DNA from: an uncultured Comamonadaceae bacterium
Lineage (GTDB): Bacteria; Pseudomonadota; Gammaproteobacteria; Burkholderiales; Burkholderiaceae
Direction: 5' to 3'
DNA: 40,162 nucleotides
Assembly (NCBI GenBank): GCA_946482595.1
Contig: CAMLSD010000041.1
Coordinates: 1-40,162, forward strand
Positions 32,164 to 40,116 of the stretch are shown piece after piece. The position numbers and the translations under genes were made by a program. Numbering within the stretch: position 1 is the stretch's first letter; each line of letters starts with the position of its first letter. The notes beneath the pieces are model-generated. The model made no database searches, was not told the origin of the DNA, and saw nothing but the letters and a program-made list of their open reading frames with translations.

Positions 32164-33356
32164 GCAGCCGCCTGCAGTCGCGCTGCCGCGGCCCGTTCAC
32201 GGATCGGCAGGTTCACCACGGCCGACATCAGGCTCAGGGCCGCCGCCATCAGCCAGATGCCGCGATAGCCGCCGAAGCTGTCGTACCACCAGCCGCCCAG
32301 CCAGACCCCGAGAAAGCTGCCCACCTGGTGCGACAGGAAGGCAAAGCCGAACAAGGTGGTCACGTAACGCACGCCATAAAGCTGCCCGAGCAGGCCGGTG
32401 GTCAGCGGCACCGTGCCCAGCCAGGTGAAGCCCATGGCGGCCGCGAACCCATACACGCTCCAGGACGACACCGGCCACGCCACGAACGCCAGGATCGCCA
32501 CCGTGCGTGCACCGTAGAGCAAGGCCAGCAGATGCTTGTGCGGCAGACGGGACGCGGCCATGCCGAACAGGTAGGTCCCCACGATGTTGGCCAGGGCCAC
32601 CAGGCCCAGCGCGAGTGAGGCCACCCGGGCCGGCTGCCCCTGGTCGGCCAGGTAGGCCGGCAGGTGATTGGCAATGAAGGCCAGCTGGAAGCCGCACGAC
32701 AGGAAACCCAGCGTCAGCAGCCAGAAGTCGCGGTCACCGAAGGCCTGGGCCAGCGTGCTGCGCAGGGAGCGCACCTCGGCCGTGGCAGCCGGTGCGCTTG
32801 GCATGCGCATGCCCCAGGCCAGCGGCACCATCGCCGCCATGGCCATCGAGGCCACGGTGATGGCCAGCACCCAACCTGCCTCGGCGATCAGGATCTGGTT
32901 GAACGGCAGCATCAGGAACTGGCCCGCGCCGCCGATCGCGCCGGTGATGGCCAGCGCGCGGGCACGGCGCGCCGGGTCAAATGCCTTGCCTACGGCGCCG
33001 TAGACGATGGCAAAGCCCGTTCCGCTCTGGCCCAGCCCGACCAGCAGGCCGATCGTCGCGGCAAAGGCCAGGCCGTGCTGGCTCCAGGGCATCAGCAGCA
33101 GGCCGGTGGCATAGAGCACTGCGCCGGCCACCATCACCGGCCTGGCGCCACGGCGGTCAGCCCACATGCCGCTGAAGGGCTGGGCCAGCCCCCAGACGAG
33201 GTTCTGCACCGCCACGGCCACCGAAAACGTCTCGCGGCTCCAGGCCCATTCGGTCGTGACCGGCAGCAGGTACAGCCCGAAGGCATGGCGCTGGCCCAGG
33301 CACAGGAACAGCACCAGGCCACCACAGATCATCAGGGTCCACTCGCGTCGGCTCAT
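32160..33356 (-). CDS. MFS transporter
   Basis: The 398-residue protein has 12 predicted membrane segments in two halves. The loop-2 motif GMWADRRGARPV (about 64-75) is the MFS motif G-x3-D-R-x-G-R type. It resembles the oxalate/formate and monocarboxylate branch of the superfamily, which suggests an organic-acid substrate (inference). AGGAGG lies 5 bases before the ATG at 33356; the open frame upstream of that start is not conserved. It diverges from a LysR-type regulator with a 246-base gap, the usual arrangement for a regulator and its target. Confidence 0.88.
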   Translation of the reverse strand: MSRREWTLMICGGLVLFLCLGQRHAFGLYLLPVTTEWAWSRETFSVAVAVQNLVWGLAQPFSGMWADRRGARPVMVAGAVLYATGLLLMPWSQHGLAFAATIGLLVGLGQSGTGFAIVYGAVGKAFDPARRARALAITGAIGGAGQFLMLPFNQILIAEAGWVLAITVASMAMAAMVPLAWGMRMPSAPAATAEVRSLRSTLAQAFGDRDFWLLTLGFLSCGFQLAFIANHLPAYLADQGQPARVASLALGLVALANIVGTYLFGMAASRLPHKHLLALLYGARTVAILAFVAWPVSSWSVYGFAAAMGFTWLGTVPLTTGLLGQLYGVRYVTTLFGFAFLSHQVGSFLGVWLGGWWYDSFGGYRGIWLMAAALSLMSAVVNLPIRERAAAARLQAAA

Positions 33357-33460
33357 GCCGGCCTCCTGCTCAAAGGAATGTGCAATCCGTGCATCGCACG
33401 GCACCGGGGTCCATTCGGCCCGATGGCCGGCCCGGGCTCAAGCGCTGATTGGGCAAGCTA

Positions 33461-33499
33461 CACATGCACGCGGCGCATGTGACACATGTGACGCATATG
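33461..33499. promoter_or_regulatory. Cluster of CATG palindromes between MFS and lysR genes
   Basis: CACATGC (33461-33467) and GCATGTG (33475-33481) form an inverted repeat with a 7-base gap, followed at once by ACACATGTG (33482-33490) and GCATATG (33493-33499). LysR proteins bind interrupted dyads in divergent gaps, and this is the only dyad cluster I see here. Confidence 0.5.
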
Positions 33500-33602
33500 A
33501 ACTGCATCGACGTGCCGACCTGCTCCGTCCTCCTTACCAATCGCGAATGCGCTACCCTGTCGACCGAAGGACGGGCCCCCGCCCGTCACATGCGGTGATG
33601 GC

Positions 33603-34544
33603 ATGTCGGTACCCTTGTTGAAGCTGGCATCGATGATGGATGCGCTGCGCGGATTCGTGGCCGTGGGGCGGCGCATGAGCATCACGCAGGCGGCACAGGA
33701 CCTGTGCCTGACCCAGTCGGCGGTGAGCCGCCAGGTGCAGTCGCTCGAAGATCGCCTGGGCGTGGCGCTGTTCGTGCGAGGGCATCGTTCGCTCGCCTTC
33801 ACGCCCGACGGTGAACGGCTGTTTCGCAGCGCAGACAGCGCCGTGCAGCAGTTGCAGGACGTGATCGGCAGCCTGGGCCCGTCGAACGAGAGGCGGCCGG
33901 TCACCGTCAGTGCCAGCATCGGCGTGGCGGCGCTGTGGCTGCTGCCGCGGCTGGGTCGCTTTCAGCAGGACCATCCGGCCATCGACCTGCGCGTGGCTGC
34001 CAGCGACCGGGTCGTGGACCTGCAGGCCGATGGCATCGACATCGCGCTGCGCTACAGCGCGGCCGCAAGCGTGCCGGCCGATGCCGTGCGCCTGTTCGAC
34101 GAAACGGTGGCGCCGGTGGCCCATCCGGCGCTGGGACTGCAGGCGCTGCGTTCGCGCACGCAGATCGCGCGCAGCGTGCTGCTGGAGTTCGACGACCCGC
34201 GCCGGCCGTGGTTGCGCTGGCCCGACTGGCTGCAGGCGATGGGCTGGCCGCAGGTTCAGCCGCGCGCGGTGCTGCGCTTCAACCAGTACGACCTGGTCGT
34301 GCAGTCTGCGCTGGCCGGCCAGGGCATTGCGCTGGGCCGGCTGGGGCTGTTGCGCGAGCTGCTGGCCGCCGGCCGGCTGATGGTGCTGCCCACCCCGAAG
34401 CCGGGGCCGCCCACCGACCATGCCTACTGGATGCTGCGTGCGCACCCAGGCAGCCGCGATGAGGTCGAGACCGTGGCCCGCTGGCTGGTGCAGCAGGCCC
34501 GTCCCGGCCTGCCCGATCAGCCGGGCAGCCGCAGCTTGGCGTAG
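33603..34544 (+). CDS. LysR-family regulator, GcvA-like
   Basis: The 313-residue regulator has an N-terminal winged helix with MSITQAAQDLCLTQSAVSRQ (about 24-43), LEDRLGVALFVRGHRSLAFT and a linker helix. A periplasmic-binding-like effector domain (about 95-300) follows, with DLRVAASDRVVDLQADGIDI typical of the GcvA branch. It probably controls the divergent MFS gene. Its ATG has no convincing ribosome-binding site; ATG codons at 33633 and 33636 are alternatives. The 3' end overlaps the convergent isomerase gene by 28 bases. Confidence 0.9.
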   Translation: MSVPLLKLASMMDALRGFVAVGRRMSITQAAQDLCLTQSAVSRQVQSLEDRLGVALFVRGHRSLAFTPDGERLFRSADSAVQQLQDVIGSLGPSNERRPVTVSASIGVAALWLLPRLGRFQQDHPAIDLRVAASDRVVDLQADGIDIALRYSAAASVPADAVRLFDETVAPVAHPALGLQALRSRTQIARSVLLEFDDPRRPWLRWPDWLQAMGWPQVQPRAVLRFNQYDLVVQSALAGQGIALGRLGLLRELLAAGRLMVLPTPKPGPPTDHAYWMLRAHPGSRDEVETVARWLVQQARPGLPDQPGSRSLA

Positions 34545-34882
34545 CAGTCGCGGTCGAGGTCGCGCACGTCGACGCTGAGCTGCACCGCCAGTGTGGTTGA
34601 CGCATCCTGCACATGGCCTTGCAGCTCGGTGAGCAATTGCGATGCAAGTGCACGCTTGACCTCGGGCGAACGGCCGCTGAGCAGCGACAAGGTGACGTGG
34701 ATGAAACCGTGGCCGCCCGGCTGGCTGCCCACGCGGAACTGGGTCAGCGCCAGCGCGCGGCTCTTGATGTCTTCGTCGCTGAACTGGCCGGACTGCAACA
34801 GCACACGGTTCAGGGCCGTCAAGGCCGCCTCGGGCTGGAACGAGGTCAGATTGGCGGTGTGTTCGAGGGTCAGGTGGGGCAT
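34517..34882 (-). CDS. 5-carboxymethyl-2-hydroxymuconate isomerase-like protein
   Basis: A 121-residue protein of the tautomerase-related CHMI (HpaF/HpcD) family. The mature start Pro2 in MPHLTLEHTANL is the catalytic proline position. The body contains GHGFIHVTLSLLSGRSPEVK, and the length is close to the family's usual 120-130 residues. CHMI acts in homoprotocatechuate breakdown, but no other gene of that pathway is present, so it may act on another substrate. It is preceded by a MarR-type gene 44 bases upstream on the same strand. Confidence 0.82.
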   Translation of the reverse strand: MPHLTLEHTANLTSFQPEAALTALNRVLLQSGQFSDEDIKSRALALTQFRVGSQPGGHGFIHVTLSLLSGRSPEVKRALASQLLTELQGHVQDASTTLAVQLSVDVRDLDRDCYAKLRLPG

Positions 34883-34926
34883 GGTGTGGCGGTCGTGGAC
34901 GAATGGGTTGAGTGGCGTGTCGCGGG

Positions 34927-35355
34927 TCAGGTGGCGGCTGCAGGCCCGCTGCGCCCGGGCGCGGCAAGCGGCACCGCCGCCCGGGCGGGCAGTGCCGACG
35001 CACACACCCGTTCGGCCGTCTGCGCGGCCTCCCGCACGATCGCACGGCCCGCAGGCCGGATCGCAATGATGCGCCGACCGGCGGCATCGTGCTGGCGCTG
35101 CACCAGGCCGGTCTTTTCGAGCGGCAGCAGGCGGCGGGTCAGGCCGGACAGGCTGGCGCCCAGCGGCGCGGCCAGGGCCGCTGCCGACAGGTGGCCGAGG
35201 TCGGCGCGGTCCAGCTCGTGCAGCAGGCAGAAGTCGGCAAAGGACAGGCCGTGCTGGGTGCCCAGTTCGTCATCGAGCACGAAGCTGATGCGGGCGTGGG
35301 CGTGTGCAAGGTCGAGGCAACGCTCAAGAGGGCTGGCATTCATGTCAGGGTTCAC
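34927..35355 (-). CDS. MarR-family transcriptional regulator
   Basis: The 142-residue protein has the MarR winged-helix core: LSFADFCLLHELDRA, then LSAAALAAPLGASLSGLTRRLLPLEKTGLVQRQ and the wing DAAGRRIIAIRPAGRAIV. Such regulators bind small aromatic or phenolic effectors. It lies directly before the CHMI-like gene in one probable transcript and may control it. An ATG at 35343 would shorten it by 4 residues. The Ala/Pro-rich tail (last 20 residues) has no conserved feature. Confidence 0.85.
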   Translation of the reverse strand: MNPDMNASPLERCLDLAHAHARISFVLDDELGTQHGLSFADFCLLHELDRADLGHLSAAALAAPLGASLSGLTRRLLPLEKTGLVQRQHDAAGRRIIAIRPAGRAIVREAAQTAERVCASALPARAAVPLAAPGRSGPAAAT

Positions 35356-35406
35356 GGGTGAGGTGGAAGAGCGCGCCAGGTCATGGCATGGCGCGGGCGC
35401 GGCGGC

Positions 35407-35793
35407 TCAGCTGCATGCGGGTGTGCGGGTCGGGTTGTAGCCCTGCGGTGCCATGCAGGGCAGTTCCTCCTGCCAGAGCTCGAGCAAGGCAGCCAGTTCG
35501 GCCTGGCGGTCGAACGCGGGGTCATCGCGCTCCTTGACGAGGCCGAGCACTTCGAACTCGAAGTGCTCGCCGCGCTGGTCCAGCCAGTCGCGCAGCAGGG
35601 CCGGGTTGCGGTGATTCTTCTGCTGCAGCTCGAAGCGGTGGCGGTTGATCGCGCCGTCCACGTTCAGGCTCGCACCCACATACACACGGCCATTGAGGCG
35701 GTTGCGGATGGCATAGACACCTGCCGGCACCTTGGCCTCCAGGTACTGGCGCTTCATCGCGCGCTTGTCCGAGGGACTCGCAACGGGGTTCAT
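35407..35793 (-). CDS. GIY-YIG nuclease-family protein
   Basis: A 128-residue protein with a compact GIY-YIG-like module: GVYAIRNRLNGRVYVGASLN (about 25-44) supplies the GVY...VYVG pair, an Arg-containing helix NRHRFELQ follows and a Glu lies near 95. GIY-YIG domains cut DNA by a single metal ion, and small stand-alone members are common but uncharacterised. GGAG lies 7 bases before the ATG. It follows the DUF2239 gene by 17 bases and is probably cotranscribed with it. Confidence 0.78.
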   Translation of the reverse strand: MNPVASPSDKRAMKRQYLEAKVPAGVYAIRNRLNGRVYVGASLNVDGAINRHRFELQQKNHRNPALLRDWLDQRGEHFEFEVLGLVKERDDPAFDRQAELAALLELWQEELPCMAPQGYNPTRTPACS

Positions 35794-35810
35794 GGGGGGG
35801 CTCCGGTGTG

Positions 35811-36500
35811 TCAGGAAACAGGGGGGGTGTCAAAGGCCTCGCGGGCCAGGGCGGCGACGTACTCGCGGATGTCCGGTGGCCAGCCGGCCATCAGCGCGGC
35901 AAAGCGCGGCGCGTCACCGGCGAACAGGGCGCGGGTCGCCTCTTCGAAATGCGGCCGGTTGCCGGCCATCGCCGACATGACGACATAGGCTGCCTTCTGG
36001 GCCTGGCGCCGCTGGTCGCGCCGAACGCTGTCGCGCCGGGCTTCGTCCACCAGGCGCCGCAGCACGACCGACGCAGAACCGGGCTGGCTGTTGAGCCACT
36101 CCCAGTGACGCGGCAGCAGGCTGACCTCGCGTGCCACGACCCCGAGCCGCGGCCGCCCCCGGCCGCGGGCGGCCGGCGTTGCCTGCGGGTTGTCTTCGGC
36201 ATGGTCGGGCGATGCCGGGGTGGTTGCCGCACGAGGCGGCCGGTGCAGCATCAGCCAGGCCGTCAATTGCTCGGCCGTGCCACGCAGATCGAGGTCGACC
36301 ACCTCGCCGGTGCAGTCATCGAACACCAGCGGCGCGAAGTCAGGGTGGCGGGCCAGCATCTGCTGCAGGCTGAGAGCGACCTGGTCGAGCGGGCCGGCGG
36401 CGACGCGGCGCTCCCCGTCGAACGCCGTGCAGGTGCGAAACACCGGCAGCGCGGTCTGGGGGTCTGAGGCATCAGGCGGTGAGGACGGAGCGGGGGCCAT
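35811..36500 (-). CDS. DUF2239 family protein
   Basis: The protein of about 229 residues has the DUF2239 halves: an N-terminal TCTAFDGERRVAAGPLDQVA with FDDCTGEVVDLDLRG, and a C-terminal RGRPRLGVVAREVSLLPRHW followed by GSASVVLRRLVDEARR. The basic helical C-terminal half looks able to bind DNA, but no function is known. The start at 36500 leaves the promoter and the repeated AT-rich element upstream; an ATG at 36545 would lie inside that element. It heads a two-gene transcript with the GIY-YIG gene. Confidence 0.8.
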   Translation of the reverse strand: MAPAPSSPPDASDPQTALPVFRTCTAFDGERRVAAGPLDQVALSLQQMLARHPDFAPLVFDDCTGEVVDLDLRGTAEQLTAWLMLHRPPRAATTPASPDHAEDNPQATPAARGRGRPRLGVVAREVSLLPRHWEWLNSQPGSASVVLRRLVDEARRDSVRRDQRRQAQKAAYVVMSAMAGNRPHFEEATRALFAGDAPRFAALMAGWPPDIREYVAALAREAFDTPPVS

Positions 36501-36529
36501 GGGAGCGCTGCTTTCTGCAAAGATGCGCC

Positions 36530-36607
36530 AATTTTTACCCGGCATTTAATTGCCGTCAATGCCTGCAACGCCAAGTCTGCGAAATTTTTTTACCAGGTGT
36601 TAATTTG
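36530..36607. promoter_or_regulatory. Repeated AT-rich element over the DUF2239 promoter
   Basis: Two similar blocks, 36530-36552 and 36583-36607, share the order AATTTTT-ACC-x-GG-(4 bases)-TTAATT-G. They are 55 bases apart. The first covers the -10 and spacer of the DUF2239 promoter and the second lies upstream of the -35. Both stand out from GC-rich surroundings. The arrangement suggests a repressor with two operators. Confidence 0.55.
36532..36559 (-). promoter_or_regulatory. Sigma-70-like promoter of the DUF2239 gene
   Basis: On the minus strand TTGACG (36559-36554), a 16-base spacer and TAAAAA (36537-36532) lie 32-59 bases before the DUF2239 ATG. These are 5 of 6 and 4 of 6 consensus matches. 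Confidence 0.55.
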
Positions 36608-36679
36608 ATCGACGCAGGCAGACACCGACGCGCCCGGCTCATGCGCCGGACCGCGACTGAAGACGTGAACGAGGGAGGA

Positions 36680-37228
36680 TCAGCGTGAATGCGCCGCCGG
36701 CCCCGGGGTGCTGCCGGTGGCGGCACATCGGGCGCATTCGCCCTTGATCTCCACGCCCTGGGCGTGGAAGCCGGTGGTGGCCAGTGCGCGGGCGAGGTGC
36801 TTGCCCATCGCCGGGTCATCCCATTCGGTGGCCGTGCCACACTGGCCACAGACCATGAAGACCGGGTCGAGGTGGGGGTGATCGGCATGGCGACACACCA
36901 CGAACGAACTGTTCGACGCGACCTTGTGAACCAGGCCATGCTCGACCAGGAAGTCGAGCGCACGATAGACCGTCATCGGGGCCACGCCGGGCTGGCGCTG
37001 CTGCATGTCGGCCAGCAGGTCGTAGGCCTTGGCCGTACCCTCGCGACGCAACAGGAGTTCAAGCACCAGGGCGCGTGTTTCGGTGAGTGTGGCGCCGCGG
37101 CCGGCACAGACGGCCTGCGCATGGGCCATGCCGGACTGCACGGCGGCATCCGGACGGCCAGGGCCGTCGCCCGCGGCAGCGGCAGGTGACCGGGAGGTTG
37201 CAGTGGGGGCAGCTTGCTTGCGGGCCAT
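36680..37228 (-). CDS. zur: Fur-family regulator, Zur-like
   Basis: The 182-residue protein has a winged helix (AQAVCAGRGATLTETRALVLELLL..., then APMTVYRALDFLVEHGLVHKV) and a dimer domain with CRHADHPHLDPVFMVCGQC. The C-terminal pair CARC completes a structural zinc site (CxxC...CxxC). The Ala/Pro-rich first 30 residues are not conserved, so the start could be an internal ATG at 37129. Position after znuA and znuB makes Zur more likely than Fur. It should repress zinc uptake when zinc is ample. Confidence 0.87.
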   Translation of the reverse strand: MARKQAAPTATSRSPAAAAGDGPGRPDAAVQSGMAHAQAVCAGRGATLTETRALVLELLLRREGTAKAYDLLADMQQRQPGVAPMTVYRALDFLVEHGLVHKVASNSSFVVCRHADHPHLDPVFMVCGQCGTATEWDDPAMGKHLARALATTGFHAQGVEIKGECARCAATGSTPGPAAHSR

Positions 37229-37290
37229 GGGTGTCGGGCGGGAGTCGATCCATTGTAGGCACCCCGACGCGACCGCACGCGGCGCAGGGG

Positions 37291-38049
37291 TCAGACCTCA
37301 CCTCGAGGCATCAGGGCCGCACCGACACCCGCCACGGACAGGCAGACCGCAACGCAGGCGCCGCTGGGCCAGTCGGTCCACCACGACAGACACAGCCCGA
37401 GCAGGGCCACGACCGCCGCTGCCACGCTCGATCGGTGGCGAGACCAGCCGCGCCGAACCCACAGGGCCGGCGCGATCAGGCACGCGAACACGAGGTAGAG
37501 CCCGAGCACCGGCACGGCCACGCTGAGCGCCACTGCAAACAGCGGGTAGAAGGCCAGGTCGCGCTGCAGCACGCCATCACGCCACCGGCCGAGTGCCAGC
37601 ACGGCCACGGCCACGCCCACCAGCGCCAGGGTGGGCTGCGGCGCGGCCCAGAGCACGTCGGCTGCCAGCAGCGCAGCCAGGCGTTCCTTGCCATGCGGGT
37701 CCCAGGTCACGGCCAGCATGGCCAAGCCGGCTGCTGCAACGTAGACCAGCCCGATCAAGGCCTCGCGCTGTGCCGGCCAGCGCTGTGCGAGCCACCACAC
37801 CAGCGCGGCTCCGCCCAGCGCGGCCAATGCCGCTGCGCCATGGGCAAGCCAGGCTGAGGGATGGTCGTCGATCAGCGTCACAGCCAGCGCACCACACGCA
37901 GCCAGTTGTGCCAGCGCAAGATCGATGAACACCACGCCGCGAGCCAGCACCTGCGTGCCCAGCGGCGCCAGGGCGGCGGTACCGGCCAGCAGTGCCAGCA
38001 CCGGCCAGAGCAACCACCCGAGATCAGCCCAGAGCGTCGTCGGGCTCAT
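37291..38049 (-). CDS. znuB: Zinc ABC transporter permease ZnuB-like
   Basis: The 252-residue inner-membrane permease of the ABC-3 family has about seven hydrophobic segments. FIDLALAQLAACGALAV (about 44-60) is the family's conserved helix, and EALIGLVYVAAAGLAML and PALWVRRGWSRHR are further landmarks. It should move zinc delivered by ZnuA. Its ATG overlaps the znuA stop by 4 bases. No ATPase gene lies between znuA, znuB and zur, so the energy-coupling subunit must be encoded elsewhere. Confidence 0.88.
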   Translation of the reverse strand: MSPTTLWADLGWLLWPVLALLAGTAALAPLGTQVLARGVVFIDLALAQLAACGALAVTLIDDHPSAWLAHGAAALAALGGAALVWWLAQRWPAQREALIGLVYVAAAGLAMLAVTWDPHGKERLAALLAADVLWAAPQPTLALVGVAVAVLALGRWRDGVLQRDLAFYPLFAVALSVAVPVLGLYLVFACLIAPALWVRRGWSRHRSSVAAAVVALLGLCLSWWTDWPSGACVAVCLSVAGVGAALMPRGEV

Positions 38050-38990
38050 TGCGGTGCGCCCGGCATCGCATGGACCAGCTCGGTCACGAGCTGGTCGAAC
38101 AGCCCTTCCAGCGTGGCCGCCGGCCCGTCGGACGTGACGGTGGCCGGCAGCTTGAGCAGCGGGACCTGGGGTGCAAGCTGGGTCGCGAGCCAGCCGGCCG
38201 GGCGCGCGTCCTGGTAGGTCGCCACCACCACGGCCGCCGGGGGCCTGGCGCGGGCCTGCATCAGCATCCGGTTCAGGTGCGCCGAACTGGGCGCCATGCC
38301 GGGCTTGGGCTCGAGATCGATCACCTGTCGCATCCCCAGCCAGCCAAACAGATAGGCGAACGTCGTGTGCTGCCCCGCCACCGTGCGCCCTCTGAGCGGC
38401 GCGGCGCGGCGCTCCCACTGGGCGATGCGCTGCTTCCAGCCGGTCTCGAACGTCCGCAGGCGTTGTGCCACATCGGCACGGCGCTGCGGCTCGATCTGCT
38501 GAATGCGCTCGGCCAGCGCCTGCGCCACTTCCAGGAGGCGATGCGGGTCCAGGTGCACATGCGGATTGCCCTCGGCATGCACGTCACCGTCGAAGGGGCC
38601 GCCAGGAGGGCGCTGGTCGATCAGGGCGACGTGGTCGGTTGCATGGAACATGCCCGGCTGGTCGTCCTGCACACGCGGGTTGCCGGCACGCTGCTGGAGC
38701 ATCGGCAGCCAGCCAGCCTCCAGGGAAGCACCGGTGCACACCGCCAGGTCGGCACGGCGCAAGGCAGCGATCAGGCTCGGGCGAGCTTCGATGTGGTGAG
38801 GGTCCTGCAACGCGTGGGTGGCGGCATACACCTGGGCGTCGGGGGCCAGGGTGCGTACCAGCGCTGCCCATTCGGGCTCGCAGGCAAACACCGACAGCGC
38901 CCGCGCCGGGGCGCTGCTCAGCACCAGCACGGCCATGCACAGCGCAAGTTGCCGCCAGCGGCTGCGTCGCTCAGAACGAATGTGCTGCAT
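38046..38990 (-). CDS. znuA: Zinc-binding periplasmic protein ZnuA-like
   Basis: The 314-residue protein has a signal peptide (about 1-31, ending APARA) and a mature start LSVFACEPEWAALV. Candidate metal ligands are in QDPHHIEARPS, NPHVHLDPHRL and GQHTTFAYLFGW. The His-rich mobile loop of many ZnuA proteins is reduced here to a few residues (DVHAEGNPHVH). It hands zinc to ZnuB. Its start lies inside the end of the upstream outer-membrane gene (20-base overlap), so the two are translationally linked. Confidence 0.88.
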   Translation of the reverse strand: MQHIRSERRSRWRQLALCMAVLVLSSAPARALSVFACEPEWAALVRTLAPDAQVYAATHALQDPHHIEARPSLIAALRRADLAVCTGASLEAGWLPMLQQRAGNPRVQDDQPGMFHATDHVALIDQRPPGGPFDGDVHAEGNPHVHLDPHRLLEVAQALAERIQQIEPQRRADVAQRLRTFETGWKQRIAQWERRAAPLRGRTVAGQHTTFAYLFGWLGMRQVIDLEPKPGMAPSSAHLNRMLMQARARPPAAVVVATYQDARPAGWLATQLAPQVPLLKLPATVTSDGPAATLEGLFDQLVTELVHAMPGAPQ

Positions 38991-40089
38991 GGGCGCCCAG
39001 GTTCAGGATGTACTGGAGCTGGACGGAGCGGGTCGCGTCCTCGAAGCCGTCGCGGTCACGCTGGTGCGTGAACTGCAGACGCAGCGTCTGGCTGTGGGTC
39101 GGCTTGTAGGCCAGCATCGCCGCCGTTTCGCGCAGACCCGCGCTGTGGAAATGGTCGCCATGGGGCTGACTCACCTTGAGCAGGTCCACCCTCGCCCCGA
39201 CCTCCCATGCGGGCGCAAACCGCCAGACGGCGCTGAGGTAGTCAGCACGGTGCCGATCGCTGGAGCCGGCGTAGCGGTTGATGCCGCGTACCAGCGACCC
39301 TTCATAGCTCAGCCGCACCTGCTGCTGCCGGTTGTTGCCCTGCGGCGCCCACTTCCATGTCAGGTCCCACAGCCACATGCGGCGCCCGCTGTAGGCCGCG
39401 CCGTGAGCATGTGCGTGCTCGTGCTCATGTCCGGCGTCGTCGTGGTCCTCGTGCTCGTGATCGCGCTCGTCCTCGACGGCCGCCTCGCGACGGTTGTTCA
39501 GCCAGGCGAGGCCGGCCTGCCAGCTATGGGCTTCGCCGAGGTCACCACCGGCCTTGGCCGAGAGCACGAAGGCGCCGGGCCGGCGCGCCGAGGCCGCCTC
39601 TTCGACCAGCCGACGTCCACGGAAGACCTCGGCCCCCAGGCGCAGGTAGGTGTCGGTGGGTGCGGTCCAGTTGAGCCTCACGCCGTCGTCCACCCAGTGA
39701 CCGCCCAGGAAGGCGCGGTACAGCAGCGGGCGCTCGACGAAGTCGTCGGCATGCGGATGCTGTTCGTTGAGGTAACCCAGTTGCGACGCAAAGCGCCCGG
39801 CACGCACCTGCAGGCCGGCAGGCAGGCTGCGCGACTGGACGAACAGTTCTTCCAGCTCGAGCTCGACCTTGCCGTCATGCTGGTGCACCGCCAGCGTGCC
39901 CTGGGCCGACGCATGCGCGCCCAGCGGGCCGTGCACGCTGAGGTCACTGTGCCCGAGCGCCAGGCCCTGGTCGCGCTGTCCGAGCGCCAGGGACCGGGAG
40001 CTGGCCGCAACGTCGAGCACGGCGCCCCACTGCCAGTCCTTGATCTGTGCCATGGCGGGCTGGAATGCGGCCAGCACCAGGCCGCTCAC
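38971..40089 (-). CDS. Outer-membrane beta-barrel protein with His-rich loop, zinc operon
   Basis: The 372-residue protein ends in phenylalanine (GAHAAHSF) and alternates short amphipathic strands, as expected for a porin-like barrel. Residues 206-230 hold eight histidines and many acidic residues (DHEHEDHDDAGHEHEHAHAH), a likely surface loop that could gather zinc. It is the first visible gene of the operon with znuA, znuB and zur. The only canonical start in the window is GTG at 40089, which leaves a short signal peptide ending PAMAQ. The frame stays open to the window edge through a basic KLGAARRF stretch that would make a better signal sequence. Confidence 0.75.
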   Translation of the reverse strand: MSGLVLAAFQPAMAQIKDWQWGAVLDVAASSRSLALGQRDQGLALGHSDLSVHGPLGAHASAQGTLAVHQHDGKVELELEELFVQSRSLPAGLQVRAGRFASQLGYLNEQHPHADDFVERPLLYRAFLGGHWVDDGVRLNWTAPTDTYLRLGAEVFRGRRLVEEAASARRPGAFVLSAKAGGDLGEAHSWQAGLAWLNNRREAAVEDERDHEHEDHDDAGHEHEHAHAHGAAYSGRRMWLWDLTWKWAPQGNNRQQQVRLSYEGSLVRGINRYAGSSDRHRADYLSAVWRFAPAWEVGARVDLLKVSQPHGDHFHSAGLRETAAMLAYKPTHSQTLRLQFTHQRDRDGFEDATRSVQLQYILNLGAHAAHSF

Positions 40090-40116
40090 AAGGAAACGCC
40101 GGGCCGCCCCAAGTTT

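Noticed and set aside
39400..39474. His/Asp/Glu-rich codon run considered as a nucleotide repeat or CRISPR-like array
   Set aside because: It is an in-frame, irregular protein segment; no spaced direct repeats exist here or elsewhere in the window.
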